This document shows positions 48,421-59,270 of a stretch of 64,000 bases of DNA, piece by piece. The translations under genes and the position numbers were made by a program. This DNA comes from Adenanthera pavonina (lineage: Eukaryota; Streptophyta; Magnoliopsida; Fabales; Fabaceae). Each line of letters starts with the position of its first letter. Within the stretch, counting starts at the first letter, position 1. The notes beneath the pieces were generated by a model. That model worked only from the letters and a program-made list of their open reading frames with translations, searched no databases and was not told where the DNA came from. The stretch is taken from NCBI GenBank assembly GCA_026686845.1, contig JAIVEN010000015.1, forward strand, positions 13,621,501 through 13,685,500, in the 5' to 3' direction.

Positions 48421-49495
48421 TGTGCGGATTCGTTGATTAGACAATGTGTCCCGGAGTGTAAGCAACAAGCCATACTTCATGGCTGCCATGCTTCTTAATA
48501 TGGAGGTCACATTTTTTTTGGGGGGGGGGGAGGAGAAAACTGCAGCTAAGATGCTTCAATGCGGTTTCTTTTGGCCAACTCTATTCAAGGACTCGTATGA
48601 GTTCGTTTTAAAATGTGATAAGTGTCGAAGAGTTAGAAGCATCTCTAGAAGAAATGAAATGCCACTGACCAACATGCTAAAAGTAGAGTTATTTGATGTT
48701 TGGGGGATTGACTTCATGGGACTACTTCCTAAATCCTTCAATAATCAATATATTCTAGTGGCAGTGGATTATGTCTCAAAATGGTTGGAAGCCACTGCTT
48801 GTATGACCAATGACGCTAAGACAGTGATCAAGCTCTTGAAGAAGCACATCTTCACCAGATTTAGGACTCCACGAGCCATTATCAGTGATGGTGGTACTCA
48901 TTTCTGTAACAACCAATTTCGAGCGCTCTTGAAGAAATATGGTGTGAAGCATAAAGTGGCCTTTGCCTACCATCCTCAGTCTAATGGACAGGCTGAAATT
49001 TCGAATCGAGAGATCCAGACTATTCTTGAGAAAACTGTGGGTGTCACTAGAAGGGATTAGGCCACTAAACTTGATGATGCATTATGGGCATACCGCATAG
49101 CCTACAAAATTGCCATTGGGATGTCACCATACCTACTTGTCTTTGGCAAGGCTTGTCATCTACCCATAGAGTTGGAGCATAGTGCTTATTGGGCCATAAA
49201 AAAGCTCAATTTTAATCTAAAGGCAGCTAGTGAAAAGAGATTATTACAGTTGAATGAGCTTGAAAAGTTCCGTCTCAATGCTTATAAAAGCTCAAGATTG
49301 TATAAGGAGAAAACAAAGAGGCTGCATGATCAGAAGATTTTGCCTAAAACATTTATGTCAGGCCAAAAGGTGCTTTTGTACAACTCAAGGCTCAAATTGT
49401 TTCTAGGCAAGCTCAAATCTAGGTGGTCCGGACCATTCACTATGGTTCAAGCATTTTCTCATGGAGCTGTGGAACTTGAAGGAAATAATGGTTAG
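48421..49495 (+). pseudogene. Ty3/gypsy integrase, interrupted
   Basis: The N-terminal HHCC zinc finger is split. Its histidine half (ILHGCHAS, then a stop) is in the RT frame, while the CDKC half is in the next frame; a T8-G11 run at 48512-48530 marks the shift. The catalytic core keeps D-D-E (WGIDFMGLLP, IISDGGTHF, YHPQSNGQAEISNRE). TAG at 49058-49060 replaces the usual tryptophan codon after VTRRD. The C-terminus includes LVFGKACHLPIELEHSAYWA and RWSGPFTMVQAF. Confidence 0.9.
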
Positions 49496-50102
49496 AAATT
49501 CAAAAAGTGCAAACAATAAGGTGAGCGTCATGCAACCTATTAGCACACCAAAAAAAAAAATCAATAAGTGCAAATATCACCTTAAAAGATAAGTTTAGGG
49601 GAGTTACTTGACTTCATATGATAAGCATCAAAATGTGAAGTAAGAAAGAGTGGTGATTTGTAATGTGTCATTTATCTCAAAATATTTGAAATCCCTTTTT
49701 CCCTTCATTTCAACAAGCCATCAACCCTAGCCACCCTACAAGCTTAAAAATCCCATTGATCTCAAAGTTACGTGGTGTTTATCTTATAAGTGGAGAGGGG
49801 AGAAGAGGTTAGGCATATGAAGTGTTGATGTTAAGGCATATGCATTTTGAAGTGTTGCTTTTGATCTTGAGACTTGTAGGAAAGTTGTTCTTTGATTAAC
49901 CACACACACACTCTTTGAAATTGTTAGGAAACTGGCAATTGGGTTGGAAGTCATGTAGCTATGATCATTTAACTAATTCCTATGTTGTTCATCATTGGTA
50001 GCACTTGGTGAGGAGAAAGTTCATGCCACCAGAGTAATTAGATAATTCATGCAATCTAGCTGGTTTTTCTATGTCAGTTTACTCGAGGACGAGTAATTGT
50101 TT

Positions 50103-50113
50103 AAGTTTGGGGG
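50103..50113 (+). promoter_or_regulatory. Polypurine tract before the 3' LTR
   Basis: AAGTTTGGGGG directly abuts the TG of the 3' LTR. It is preceded by CGAGGACGAGTAATTGTTT, an arrangement common in plant Ty3/gypsy elements. It primes plus-strand synthesis. Confidence 0.8.
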
Positions 50114-51590
50114 TGTTTTAATCATACCAAATTACATCCTTTGAGCGCATTTTCCTTGAGTTACGCATACATATTTGTATATACTAGACACTCAAGATAG
50201 GAAAATGTATAATTTAATTCTACTAATGCATGGTAGTATGTATTTGCCTTATTATGCATTATTTTGGTTCCCATGAAAGATTATAAATCCTCATCTTTCT
50301 TGCAGACCTCATGGAGAGAGTACTGGAGCAACAAAGCCCCTTTTCTAGAGTTGGGAGACCAGGAAAAGAAGGAGAAATTGTAACTTGAGAAAGACAAGGG
50401 AGCAAAGAAGGGAGCAGGCTTCTGAAGATGTCCACGCCGCGGCTTGATGAGCTAAGGCTACGACCTCATGACAGACAGTGAGTGGAAACCACAACCTGAG
50501 GAGACGAAGCCGCGGCTTGGCACACTGAGGCTGCAGCTCAACATCACTCAATAACTCATGGAGCTGCAGCCTGGATAGTGTAGCCACGGCGCAAGACCCT
50601 CATCAGCAAAATGTAGAGCTTCACTTGAACTGAGTATTTGAATTGAGAGAAATATTCAGGTATTCTAAGCTAGGGCACATAGAGAATGTCCAAGAAGCAA
50701 CTTTGGGAGCTTGGGTGTGCTAGGCTTTGACATCTTGAAGAAGATTGAAGCTAGGGTTTGAAGCATTAAAGAGATTTGAGCTTCCCCTTTGGTTTTCTTG
50801 CATCTTCTTCTTCCTTTCCTTATTTGTGTTCAATGATAGTGTTGATTGGGATATATTTTGTTGTGATTTTGTTGAGCATGAATGGCTAGTTGTTCCATTT
50901 CTAGGATTATTCTGAACCCTTGTATGGATTAAATACTCATTTTTTCTTTATATTTGTGATTAATTCCATATTTATGTTAATTTAGCTTTATTCTTAATGT
51001 CTCTTATTGTTTGATTACCAATAAGATTGTCTTGTTTATTTAAGTGATGCTTGAGGAAACTAGCTTAAGTAGAAAATTTGAGTTAGGTCGTGTGAGAACT
51101 CGAATCTTGCCTTGTTAAGTGAAGAGTTGTGTTAGTGGGGTAAAGATATACTCACTAACCTCATATAGTTACTTTAGGATTTGAATTGAATTGGAGAGTT
51201 TAATTAACTAGTTAAGAAATTACTTAATTAATTAAATTAAACAGTTATTTGGAGATTCGAGAGGTATCCTGACTAACATAATCTTGCATTAAGAACAAAT
51301 GTAAAAGGAGTTCAATTGGGTATTTATAAAATACAAGAGGGATGAATAATCCTAGGTTTCTTTGAATTCTTTGCATCCTTAGTTGTCTTTGTTGCTATTT
51401 TTATACACTTATCTATCATAGTATAAGTTAATAAAATAGTGAACCATTTGATTGCTTTACCCAAATTAATTGAAAAGGCGACGTCCAATGTTTGGCCACT
51501 TTTAATCTAAGTCTCTATGGAAATGATACCCACTCATCACTTTACTATTATCTTGGCCCGTACGCTTGCGGTATAGCCTAGTGACGAACA
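50114..51590 (+). repeat. 3' long terminal repeat
   Basis: About 1477 bases, TGTTTTAATCATACC..GACGAACA, matching the 5' LTR. It lacks a short segment present in the 5' LTR near 43600-43618 ('gcacatatagctatcggt'). Confidence 0.9.
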
Positions 51591-52235
51591 CCCTGCATTG
51601 AATGAAAGTAACATAGTATGTGAGCCCCCTCTCATATTTATAATGTTAACATAGACATTTATAAGTTGAACATTATTGGACAAAAAAATAGTTTATATTT
51701 GAGATCAGATTGAAATAATTAGTTTATATGTGATTTAAAGATATTAATTATAATTGTAATGATTAAAATAATTAATTTTATACTGTCAATATTTGTTTTT
51801 GTATTATTTGTGATATAATAAATGAAAATAGTCAGTGTAATAAATGTGACCTTAAAATTTCTTTTGCAACTTTATATGCAACTTCTTCCTTCTCATAAAA
51901 AGACTTTTTTTAATTTATGTGCTAATGTTCAATCTAGAAGAGTGAGAGATAACTGAATTTTATTAAATTTTTACTGCTATTATTTTATGCTCTAGAATAA
52001 TCTATTCTGCTAAAATAATAATGTAATCTAACAAAATATAAAAATATCCAATAAAATTTTTTTTAAAAAAATAAATAATGTAATTTTGTAACTACCAAAA
52101 AAATGCAATCCAAATTCTTATTAAAAAATAAAATAAAATAATTTTATAGTATTTAAAAATATCCTTAATACATAACATACCCAAAAAAATGCAACCTAAA
52201 TTTTTTATTAAAAAATAAAATAATTTTATAGTTTT
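51591..52235. other. AT-rich flank of the LTR element
   Basis: No gene was recognised. A-rich motif 'aaatgcaa(t/c)c(c/t)aaat' recurs near 52103 and 52187. Confidence 0.4.
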
Positions 52236-52970
52236 TATTTCATTTGTTAATATGTAAATTTAATTATCCTACTATCTATCAGTTCAAATTTCAAATTAAG
52301 TTTAATAATCCTATTCTTGTATTTAAAAATATCATTGGAATATAATATGTAAATTTACTTAGGATATAGGTTGGGGTGTGCATGGGCCGGGTTGGGTTGG
52401 GCTTCACCCCCACCCGATACCCGGCCCGTGCACACCTGGGCTAGGCCGGGTTAGGTATCGGGCCGGCCCGGTACCACATAATTTTTTTAAATATTAAAAA
52501 TAAAATAAAAACTAACTTTATATATTAATGAAAAAATTTTAATAATTAATATAAAAGTAGATTTTTTAAAAAATATAATGTTAGGATAGAAATTAATTTT
52601 CTTAAAACTTATAAATATTTACAACTATACATTATTTTCATATAATATTAAATTAAGAAATTAATTTAAAATTTTAAATAAAATTAAAATATCAAAACCT
52701 TACAAAGTTTTTCATAGTAATCAAATAATAAATGTATTATATAAGATATATAGAAAAAATCTTATAAAATCAATTAATATATAAAATAATATATTTTTTA
52801 AAAGAATATATCTATATATAGTTCGGGTTGGGCCGGACAAAATAACCTAACCCAAAGCCCGGCCCAACCCAAAATGAAGTCCAGCCTAATTGGTTCATAG
52901 GACCGGACCAACCGGGCCACGAATTTTTTGCACAGCCCAAGATATAGGTTAGCAATTTTTCTAGTAGGAG
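52236..52970 (+). repeat. Dispersed repeat copy A, split by the hAT MITE
   Basis: 52236-52370 and its continuation at 52949 match 58756-58915 closely (TTAATATGTAAATTTAATTATCCTA.., CATAATATGTAAATTTA.TTAGG.TATAG.TTA..). The MITE at 52371-52940 interrupts this copy just after GGATATAGG. The family is not recognised. Confidence 0.7.
52371..52940. mobile_element. hAT-like MITE with 8-bp target duplication
   Basis: 570 bases flanked by perfect GATATAGG repeats (52363-52370 and 52941-52948). The ends are TTGGGGTGTGC and, reverse-complemented, TTGGGCTGTGC. They continue into GC-rich inverted arms full of CCGGGTTGG/GGCCCGG, while the core (52480-52810) is extremely AT-rich with no coding capacity. 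Eight-base duplications are the hAT signature. Confidence 0.87.
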
Positions 52971-54417
52971 TTCATTTTATCGGCCAACACGAGTTTTCTT
53001 TTTTCTTCCTTGTGGGTACCACATCACAAGGGAGGAAAGAAAAATATGCTCTCTTGTTACTAAAATATCACGTGCCTTGCTCTTATTTTTTTCTTTTTTT
53101 TATTAAGAGACAACTTCAGTTTAACAACCGAAATAACTCAAACACAAAAAAAGTTAAGAAACACAATTAGGCCTAAGTCTAGATCTATCTTGGTGCACAC
53201 CAAGATGTCTAGTTGTTCGGCATCATCTCAATTTAGACCTGCTGAGATTTCTCAGTTAGAATCCTAATGTCACAAGGGCTCAATTTATTAGTTGGGTAAG
53301 ATGTTATCCACCTAAACGCGTTAAATGATTTGCACTTATAATATTTAGTTAAAAATAGAATAAGAATGTCTTTTAATATTTAAAATAAAAATAGCATAGT
53401 GTGGATATGTTTGTTGTTTGTTTACATTAATGTGATCACTGACAGTGAAAATGGGGCCTCATCTACATCACATAAAAATAGCGTGCCACCCCATGATGTG
53501 ATGTTCTTATTAAGTGAATAACAAATAGCTATTTAAAATCTATGCAAATATTTCTTTTATTTTTTCCCCATTTTGCATTGGTGGGAGTGAGGCACTATCT
53601 ACTGACTTTAAGTTGTAGCCAAATGTATTTCATCTGCTCTCGAAATTCTAAAGAATCAAACTCAATCTGTTTGAGAACAATGAGTTGAAGATGTATAAAG
53701 TTGATAATTGAATTTCTTGGTTTTTGACAGAATCATATTATATGCATATGACCATGGGTCTGATTGAGAGTCACATCTATGCCTTGAAATGTTATCGCAC
53801 ACATTTTCCCATGCAATAATTGAGTCAAATTAACTTGTCACAGCAAATTTGGGTAGAATTTCCTTTATATAATAGAATCAACTAAACAAAGACAAGCTTT
53901 GCAATTGCAAAAACTTATTTTTCCAATTATGAGTTGAGAGTCTTAACCTTATCCAAGGTCATGTTCAGGAGAATGAATTCATGTCCTAAAGTCCAAGATA
54001 ATTGATTATGACTATCAAAGTTTACGTGGCATTCCTGGAAGTAGCCGTTATAAGTAATTATAGATATAATGGCCTTGGAAAATTATAAAAGAAAAAAAAT
54101 TAGCCAGTTGACATTAGAAGACTAGTAAGCTTATGAGATAGCAAAACTTAGGAAGAGTATTTCTCAAAGGGTGATTTTTCATAGATTCTTATATATAATT
54201 CTCATACACAAGTATAGAACAACTTTCTATAATGGCCAACTAAAGAAAATATATTTTACTTCTTATTTAGCAATACATGAGATTTGTTAGGCTATGGATT
54301 ACTCGCAATCAGTTTGAAGTTTCATCATACATGCAGGATTTCAGTAAAATAAATCAACTAAAGACTACAACTGCCATGTGTCTAGCCCCACTTAATCACA
54401 ATTAGTTGGGACTCAAT
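52971..54417. other. AT-rich intergenic region
   Basis: No gene was recognised. There is a near-palindrome at 53187-53206 (ATCTTGGTG CA CACCAAGAT). Confidence 0.4.
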
Positions 54418-54485
54418 GGGATATAATATGTAAATTTAATTAGGGTGTGGATTAGCGATTTTTTCCATAGCATGATAATTCATTC
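54418..54485 (+). repeat. Dispersed repeat copy B (partial)
   Basis: GGATATAATATGTAAATTTA and the following GGTGTGGATTAGCGATTTTTTCC..AGCA..ATAATTCATT match the second half of copies A and C. Confidence 0.65.
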
Positions 54486-54756
54486 TCTCTCGCCTTAGTG
54501 CCTCACGCGGAGTATTCTTTTCCTTGTAAGGTTGAAAATGTCATTAACACCTCAATGTCTGAAGTTCCAGCTTGTAGGTAAGTGTGCTTACTTATTGACC
54601 TCGTATCATTCTAAGGGCCATAAAGTGATCGAGCTGAAAATATTTTCCTTTCGTTGCCTCTTTCTTCCCCTCCCACCCATTGTTTTCCTTTGTTTTCCTG
54701 TATTCTTTTGGTGATATCAACCAACTTTTGGAAGGCACATTGAATTTAGCTTGTAT

Positions 54757-54812
54757 TTAAATTCATAGATAATAGGATAATTAAATTTACATACTAACCA
54801 ATGAAATAAAAT
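54757..54812 (-). repeat. Dispersed repeat copy D (partial, inverted)
   Basis: Reverse-complemented, this reads TTATTTCATTGGTTAGTATG followed by TAAATTTAATTATCCTATTATCTATGAATTT, the start of copies A and C. It is in opposite orientation to copy B, 270 bases away. Confidence 0.65.
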
Positions 54813-56482
54813 CATAATAATCTCTGAAATATTATTTTAAAATGATGCTAATTTATTCATTTTTTTAATCCAACTATATTAAATCTTTATGATTAATTTC
54901 TAATGGTGAATTGTTTAGTGGCTGAGCTGTTGATTTATAGGAAATTCTAAAAGTTGCTTTATTTGAATTTTGGAACTCGGCATGTTGAAGTGCTAGATTT
55001 AATGAGATATTAAAATATTGATGAGTTTTTGTATGACATAAGTGTTGTGTCGTAATAGGCAAATGCATTACAACCTACAAATCATGAATGAAGGTATTAG
55101 AAGAAGAAAAACAGATAATTTCATAGAACAATGATATACTCATTGTAATTCATTGGTGTCTGTAAGATTTTTTTTTCTAAAAAAAAAATCTGGTTTTTTC
55201 ATTTACCAAGAAATACACTTAGCTACGTGTAGCAAAATAATTAAACACATGATAAACATAAAGAGCACACAAGAATCATCCCCAGACACTACAGAACTTC
55301 TTTGCACTTCAACATGATTACAAAGATGTCAGGAAAATAAGGCTAACTAATAAACCCCAAATATAGACGTTCCAGCTAATAATACAATACAAAATGCACA
55401 GCATGGCCTAAACGAAATAAAGGAGAATTTATATATTCAAGAGATCTAGAGAGAATTTTATCCTCCCTCCCCCTCTTTCTTTCTCAGTTAAAACTAAAAA
55501 GGGTAGATAGCACATTCAATGAATTTTATATTTGTTTTCTTAGACATCCTTGATGCTTTATATTTTGGAGATGTTTATTTATCTATATTTAGATACGGAT
55601 CCTCATATTATAATTGTAAACATGGGGATTTGCTTATTTTATAAAGTCTGGATTTTGCCATGCAGCTACAATAATTTAGAATTGATTTACCATTGGGGTG
55701 GAATGTACTCTAATAGTGGAATGCAAGACTCCTCATGGCCTCAGAAGCATAATCAAATTATATTTCATAAGATGAATAACTTGTATAAAATTTCTTTCTA
55801 TGAAAAGAGCTATTAAGCTTTAGATCTCTAAAGTGAAATACAGTAGACAATGTACACATCTTTCTTTTTCCTTTACTTGGTTGTTTCAACTACATTAATG
55901 ATAAGAAAATTAAATTATCTACTCTCCATATCCATATAGAAGAAAGGCATGGCTAGCTCCAGTCATTGAGTCTCACATTTACCTCAGTACATGTATGCAT
56001 TCATAGGAGTGGTTTTCTTGATAAGAATGTTGTCCCAAGCTCTGGGATTTTTTTCCCCTATCTTTATAAACCTAACAGAATAGTCATTTGGTAAACGATT
56101 ATGGAAATTAAAGCATAAGAACCTGCAAAAAACATAAGAATAAATATAACTTCGATTACTTTTCTCAAAAGTGTGCCATGATTGAAATTTGATGATGCAA
56201 GTACTATTATTTGAAGTAGCTAGCTATTTCAAGACTATAATCCATAATTTGAAGTATCTTTCTTCCAAGACGTCCATGCATCATCAATCATCATCTCAGA
56301 AAAGGACATTACATTGCTATCAATTGTAAACTTCTCTCTTTTTTCTTTGAAGTTGAGAGATTATGTTACACGGTCACATATTATATAAACATAATGATTC
56401 TATTGTGTACACTTGTCATCAAGTTGTCGAATGATGTTCTCTTCTCCATATCTCATCATCCCAAAACCAGTCCGTAATGCTA
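54813..56482. other. AT-rich intergenic region
   Basis: Nothing recognisable as a gene or a transposon terminus. 55100-55400 has moderate complexity but no open frame worth reporting. Confidence 0.4.
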
Positions 56483-56745
56483 CAACCTCTATTTCTCACC
56501 AAATCACCATTCCCAAAAAAACATGGGGAGTAGCAAAATAATTTTATACCTTAACTCCCAAACTATACACAATTGCTGCATCTTTGGGCAAAAAAAGCAT
56601 TCTAATTCACAAAAACAACCTCTATTTCTCACTAAGTCACCATTTCGTGAAAAATTTGAAGGGCAGCAGAATAATTTAATACCTCAATTCCCAAAATATA
56701 CACAATTGTTGCATCTATGGGGCAAAAAAAAGCATTCTAATTCAC
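56483..56745 (+). repeat. Two-copy tandem repeat, 133-bp period
   Basis: Copies 56483-56615 and 56616-56745 both run CAACCTCTATTTCTCAC.., through TATACACAATTG.TGCATCT, to AAAAAGCATTCTAATTCAC. No coding role is evident. Confidence 0.85.
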
Positions 56746-57379
56746 ATAGAGCCCCATTTCTTACACTCAAACAATGAATTTCAAATCTTTGCTTCACTGT
56801 ACCAACTCACTAAACAAAAAATGCTGACATTGGCATACTACTACCAAATAGAAAAATGGTGCATCAAAAATAGTTTAATACCAAAACTTTGGGCACAAAA
56901 TTCAGTAAAAGCCCACTTATGGAAAAAAAAATGATAAGCATCAGGTAAACAATATCAAGAAGTATCTGAATTAAGCACCAGTAATAAGGCATAATTAATT
57001 AAAAAAATGAACACAAAAAAGAAGGTTTAAACTTTTCGTTCTCCAATACTGGAATTCATTACTAGGTTTATTAATACATCCAGTTAATTAATACCATGCA
57101 TCAACGGTTAAGCTAACTAAAGATACACATACTTCTCGAGAAGCCATTAACATCTACGCAAAAATCTTGGGCTATCATGGCCATGTGCATAGTATATGTG
57201 GATCTTTAATTTCTTCATTATCAACCTGATTGATAAGATTACAAGAAAAAAAAAAAAACAAGAACAAATGTTCACACTTAGACACCGCAAATGTCGGTAA
57301 AGGTTCAACTCATTATCGGTAGCACATGTAACCAAAAGCTGCAAGAAGGAAAATTAAAGGAAAATGTTATCATAGCTCC

Positions 57380-57595
57380 ATCAGAGACGTTCTCCTCTAC
57401 TTCCTCGATGACAACTATCCCGTTCTTTCAACTCATCACCTTGACTCGATCATAGACAGAAACCATTCCTGTCGACTCTCCTTCCGCCACCAGAGATCCG
57501 AATCCCACTCTAATGAGCTCCCCTTCAGTCTTCCACGTCGGAGAGGGGGATTGAATATTTTTCCCTTGAGAATCTAGTCAAAATTGAATATAATG
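57380..57595 (+). other. Orphan coding-like stretch, function unknown
   Basis: In one plus-strand frame it reads SIRDVLLYFLDDNYPVLSTH, continuing for about 45 more codons (DRNHSCRLSFRHQRSESH..) to a TAG after FPLRI. Composition is more balanced than the AT-rich surroundings, but no start, splice site or family is recognised. It could be an exon relic of a captured gene. Confidence 0.25.
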
Positions 57596-57962
57596 GAGAA
57601 AAACAAAAAGGAATAAAAAATAAAGAGAAAAAAGAAAAAAGAAAAAGAAAGAATAAGCCCACGGTTCCTTAAACAGAGCAGCCTGATGCACGCTCGTTTG
57701 AAGCTCTGAAAATGTTGATTGATCAAAGAGATACATTGACGATAACCCAGACGTGAGGTATTAAAAAAATTATATTTCCTTCTTTGCTTATTCTTTTCGC
57801 GTTCGGTTACAGTTTTTTATTTTAATTTTTTTAATAATAAAATTAAATTTTTAAAAAATAATAGTTATGAAACTATCTTTATTTTATTTTTTACATCTAA
57901 AAAAAATAAAAATATATTTAAAATAAAATAATTAAATTAAATTAAATCTGGACCATCCAATC

Positions 57963-58214
57963 TTGATCTGGACGGTCCAGAAAATTCGATGCTCATCACT
58001 TAATCCAGACGCATTCTTTTCCGAAGCTCCTTTCCTTCACTCTCTTCATTCTCGTCCTTTTACGCTCTCTCTCTCTCTCTCTCTCTCTCGCTATCCTTAT
58101 CATCGTGGTTCATCACGGGCGGATCTAATCCGATCGGTCTTGCCCCGTCCCACTGCCAAACTGAGGCCGAGAACGCTCGTGTCTCAATCCTTCCTTGCTC
58201 AGTGGAATAAGTAA
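57963..58214 (+). other. GC-richer stretch with (CT)n microsatellite
   Basis: A (CT)n run of about 13 units at 58064-58090 sits in an open frame of 83 codons whose translation is low complexity (SLSLSLSR). It resembles a plant 5' leader with the start of a coding exon, but nothing downstream continues it. Probably a relic or a non-coding leader. Confidence 0.3.
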
Positions 58215-58231
58215 AAGAAATGGATAGAAAT

Positions 58232-58336
58232 AAAAAGAATTAAAAGGAATTTAAAAGTATTTTCATATCACATTAATTAGACAGAGACAAAAAGAATTAA
58301 AAGGAATTTAAAAGTATTTTCATATCACATTAATTA
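58232..58336 (+). repeat. 48-bp direct repeat, 57-bp period
   Basis: Copies 58232-58279 and 58289-58336 are identical (AAAAAGAATTAAAAGGAATT..CATATCACATTAATTA). The identity implies a recent duplication. Confidence 0.85.
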
Positions 58337-58755
58337 ATTAATTGCTATGGCTGCAAGGATTCAGACTTTTAATTAATTTGGAGAAATTTTAACATCACAT
58401 TTATTATTTTGTATGACATGACATACCGTAGCAGAAGAGCACAAATTAACAAAAATTTAAGTATGGATCACATTTAAAATATGTAAAAAATAATTTAGAT
58501 TTAATATATTAAATTAAAAGGTTACTATTTGTAAAATAAAATAGATAAAATTTTTAAAACCAATAAAGTGAAAATATTTTTTGTTGGTATTAAAAGTATA
58601 TTAATTAATAAAACTATGTTAAAAATTTAATACTTAAATTAGAAATTAGAAATGTAAAGATTTAAATTAAGGTTACATGATTCTTAGTTGAAAATGTTTA
58701 AAATTTACTTAAAATATAATATGTAAATTTTTAAGAGATTGTTAGGAATTTATTA

Positions 58756-58915
58756 TATTAGTTAATATGTAAATTTAATTATCCTATTATCTATTAATTC
58801 AAATTTTAAATTAACCTTGATAATTCTATTATTGTATTTAAAATATTATTGGGACATAATATGTAAATTTAATTAGGGTATAGATTAATAATTTTTTCCA
58901 GAGCAACATAATTCA
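58756..58915 (+). repeat. Dispersed repeat copy C (uninterrupted)
   Basis: The fullest copy of the family seen at 52.2, 54.4 and 54.8 kb. It contains two internal occurrences of AATATGTAAATTTAATTA about 100 bases apart. Family unknown. Confidence 0.7.
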
Positions 58916-59270
58916 TTTCTAGTGGACCTATGGCATGGTAAAAACACTGCACTTGATAGAAAATTTCGAAGAAAGCAAGGAGAAGAAAAAATGAAAAATG
59001 TGAACAGTAAATTCAACAGTAAGATGAGTCTAGCTGAACAATGCTTTTCGATTTTAGATTTTAAAGGTTATGGATGGATATGAAATAAACTTTTGTTTTT
59101 CGTCTGAAGAAATGAACAAATAAATACACTTGGTGAAGGTGTAATTAATAATGGTTTTATATTATATCCATCAGGGCAAATAAAAAATCTACGAAATATC
59201 AACTTGGCGTAGGGAAATTGGCACATCTAATGTCATAGCAGATATTGAAGGCACTGAAGAAGTGTAGAAA
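58916..59270. other. 3' flank of the PDZ-like protein gene
   Basis: AT-rich, no gene recognised. It probably includes the 3' UTR of the minus-strand gene starting at 60814. Confidence 0.4.

Larger units (their letters stand above)
42455..51590 (+). mobile_element. Ty3/gypsy LTR retrotransposon, both LTRs present, coding region decayed
   Basis: A complete 9.1-kb structure: 5' LTR, tRNA-Asp primer site, gag, protease, reverse transcriptase with RNase H, integrase, polypurine tract, 3' LTR. Domain order (RT before IN) and primer site fit the Athila/Tat branch, but no envelope-like ORF remains between integrase and 3' LTR. Flanks are CCATG (42450-42454) and CCCTG (51591-51595), a possible five-base target duplication with one change. 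Multiple stops and frameshifts make it non-autonomous. Confidence 0.93.

Noticed and set aside
49496..50102. Envelope-like ORF expected in some Athila elements
   Set aside because: Only about 600 bases separate integrase and polypurine tract, and no long frame is present.
56523..56777. Plus-strand frame of 84 codons
   Set aside because: It is produced by the 133-bp tandem duplication; the translation is internally repeated and low complexity.
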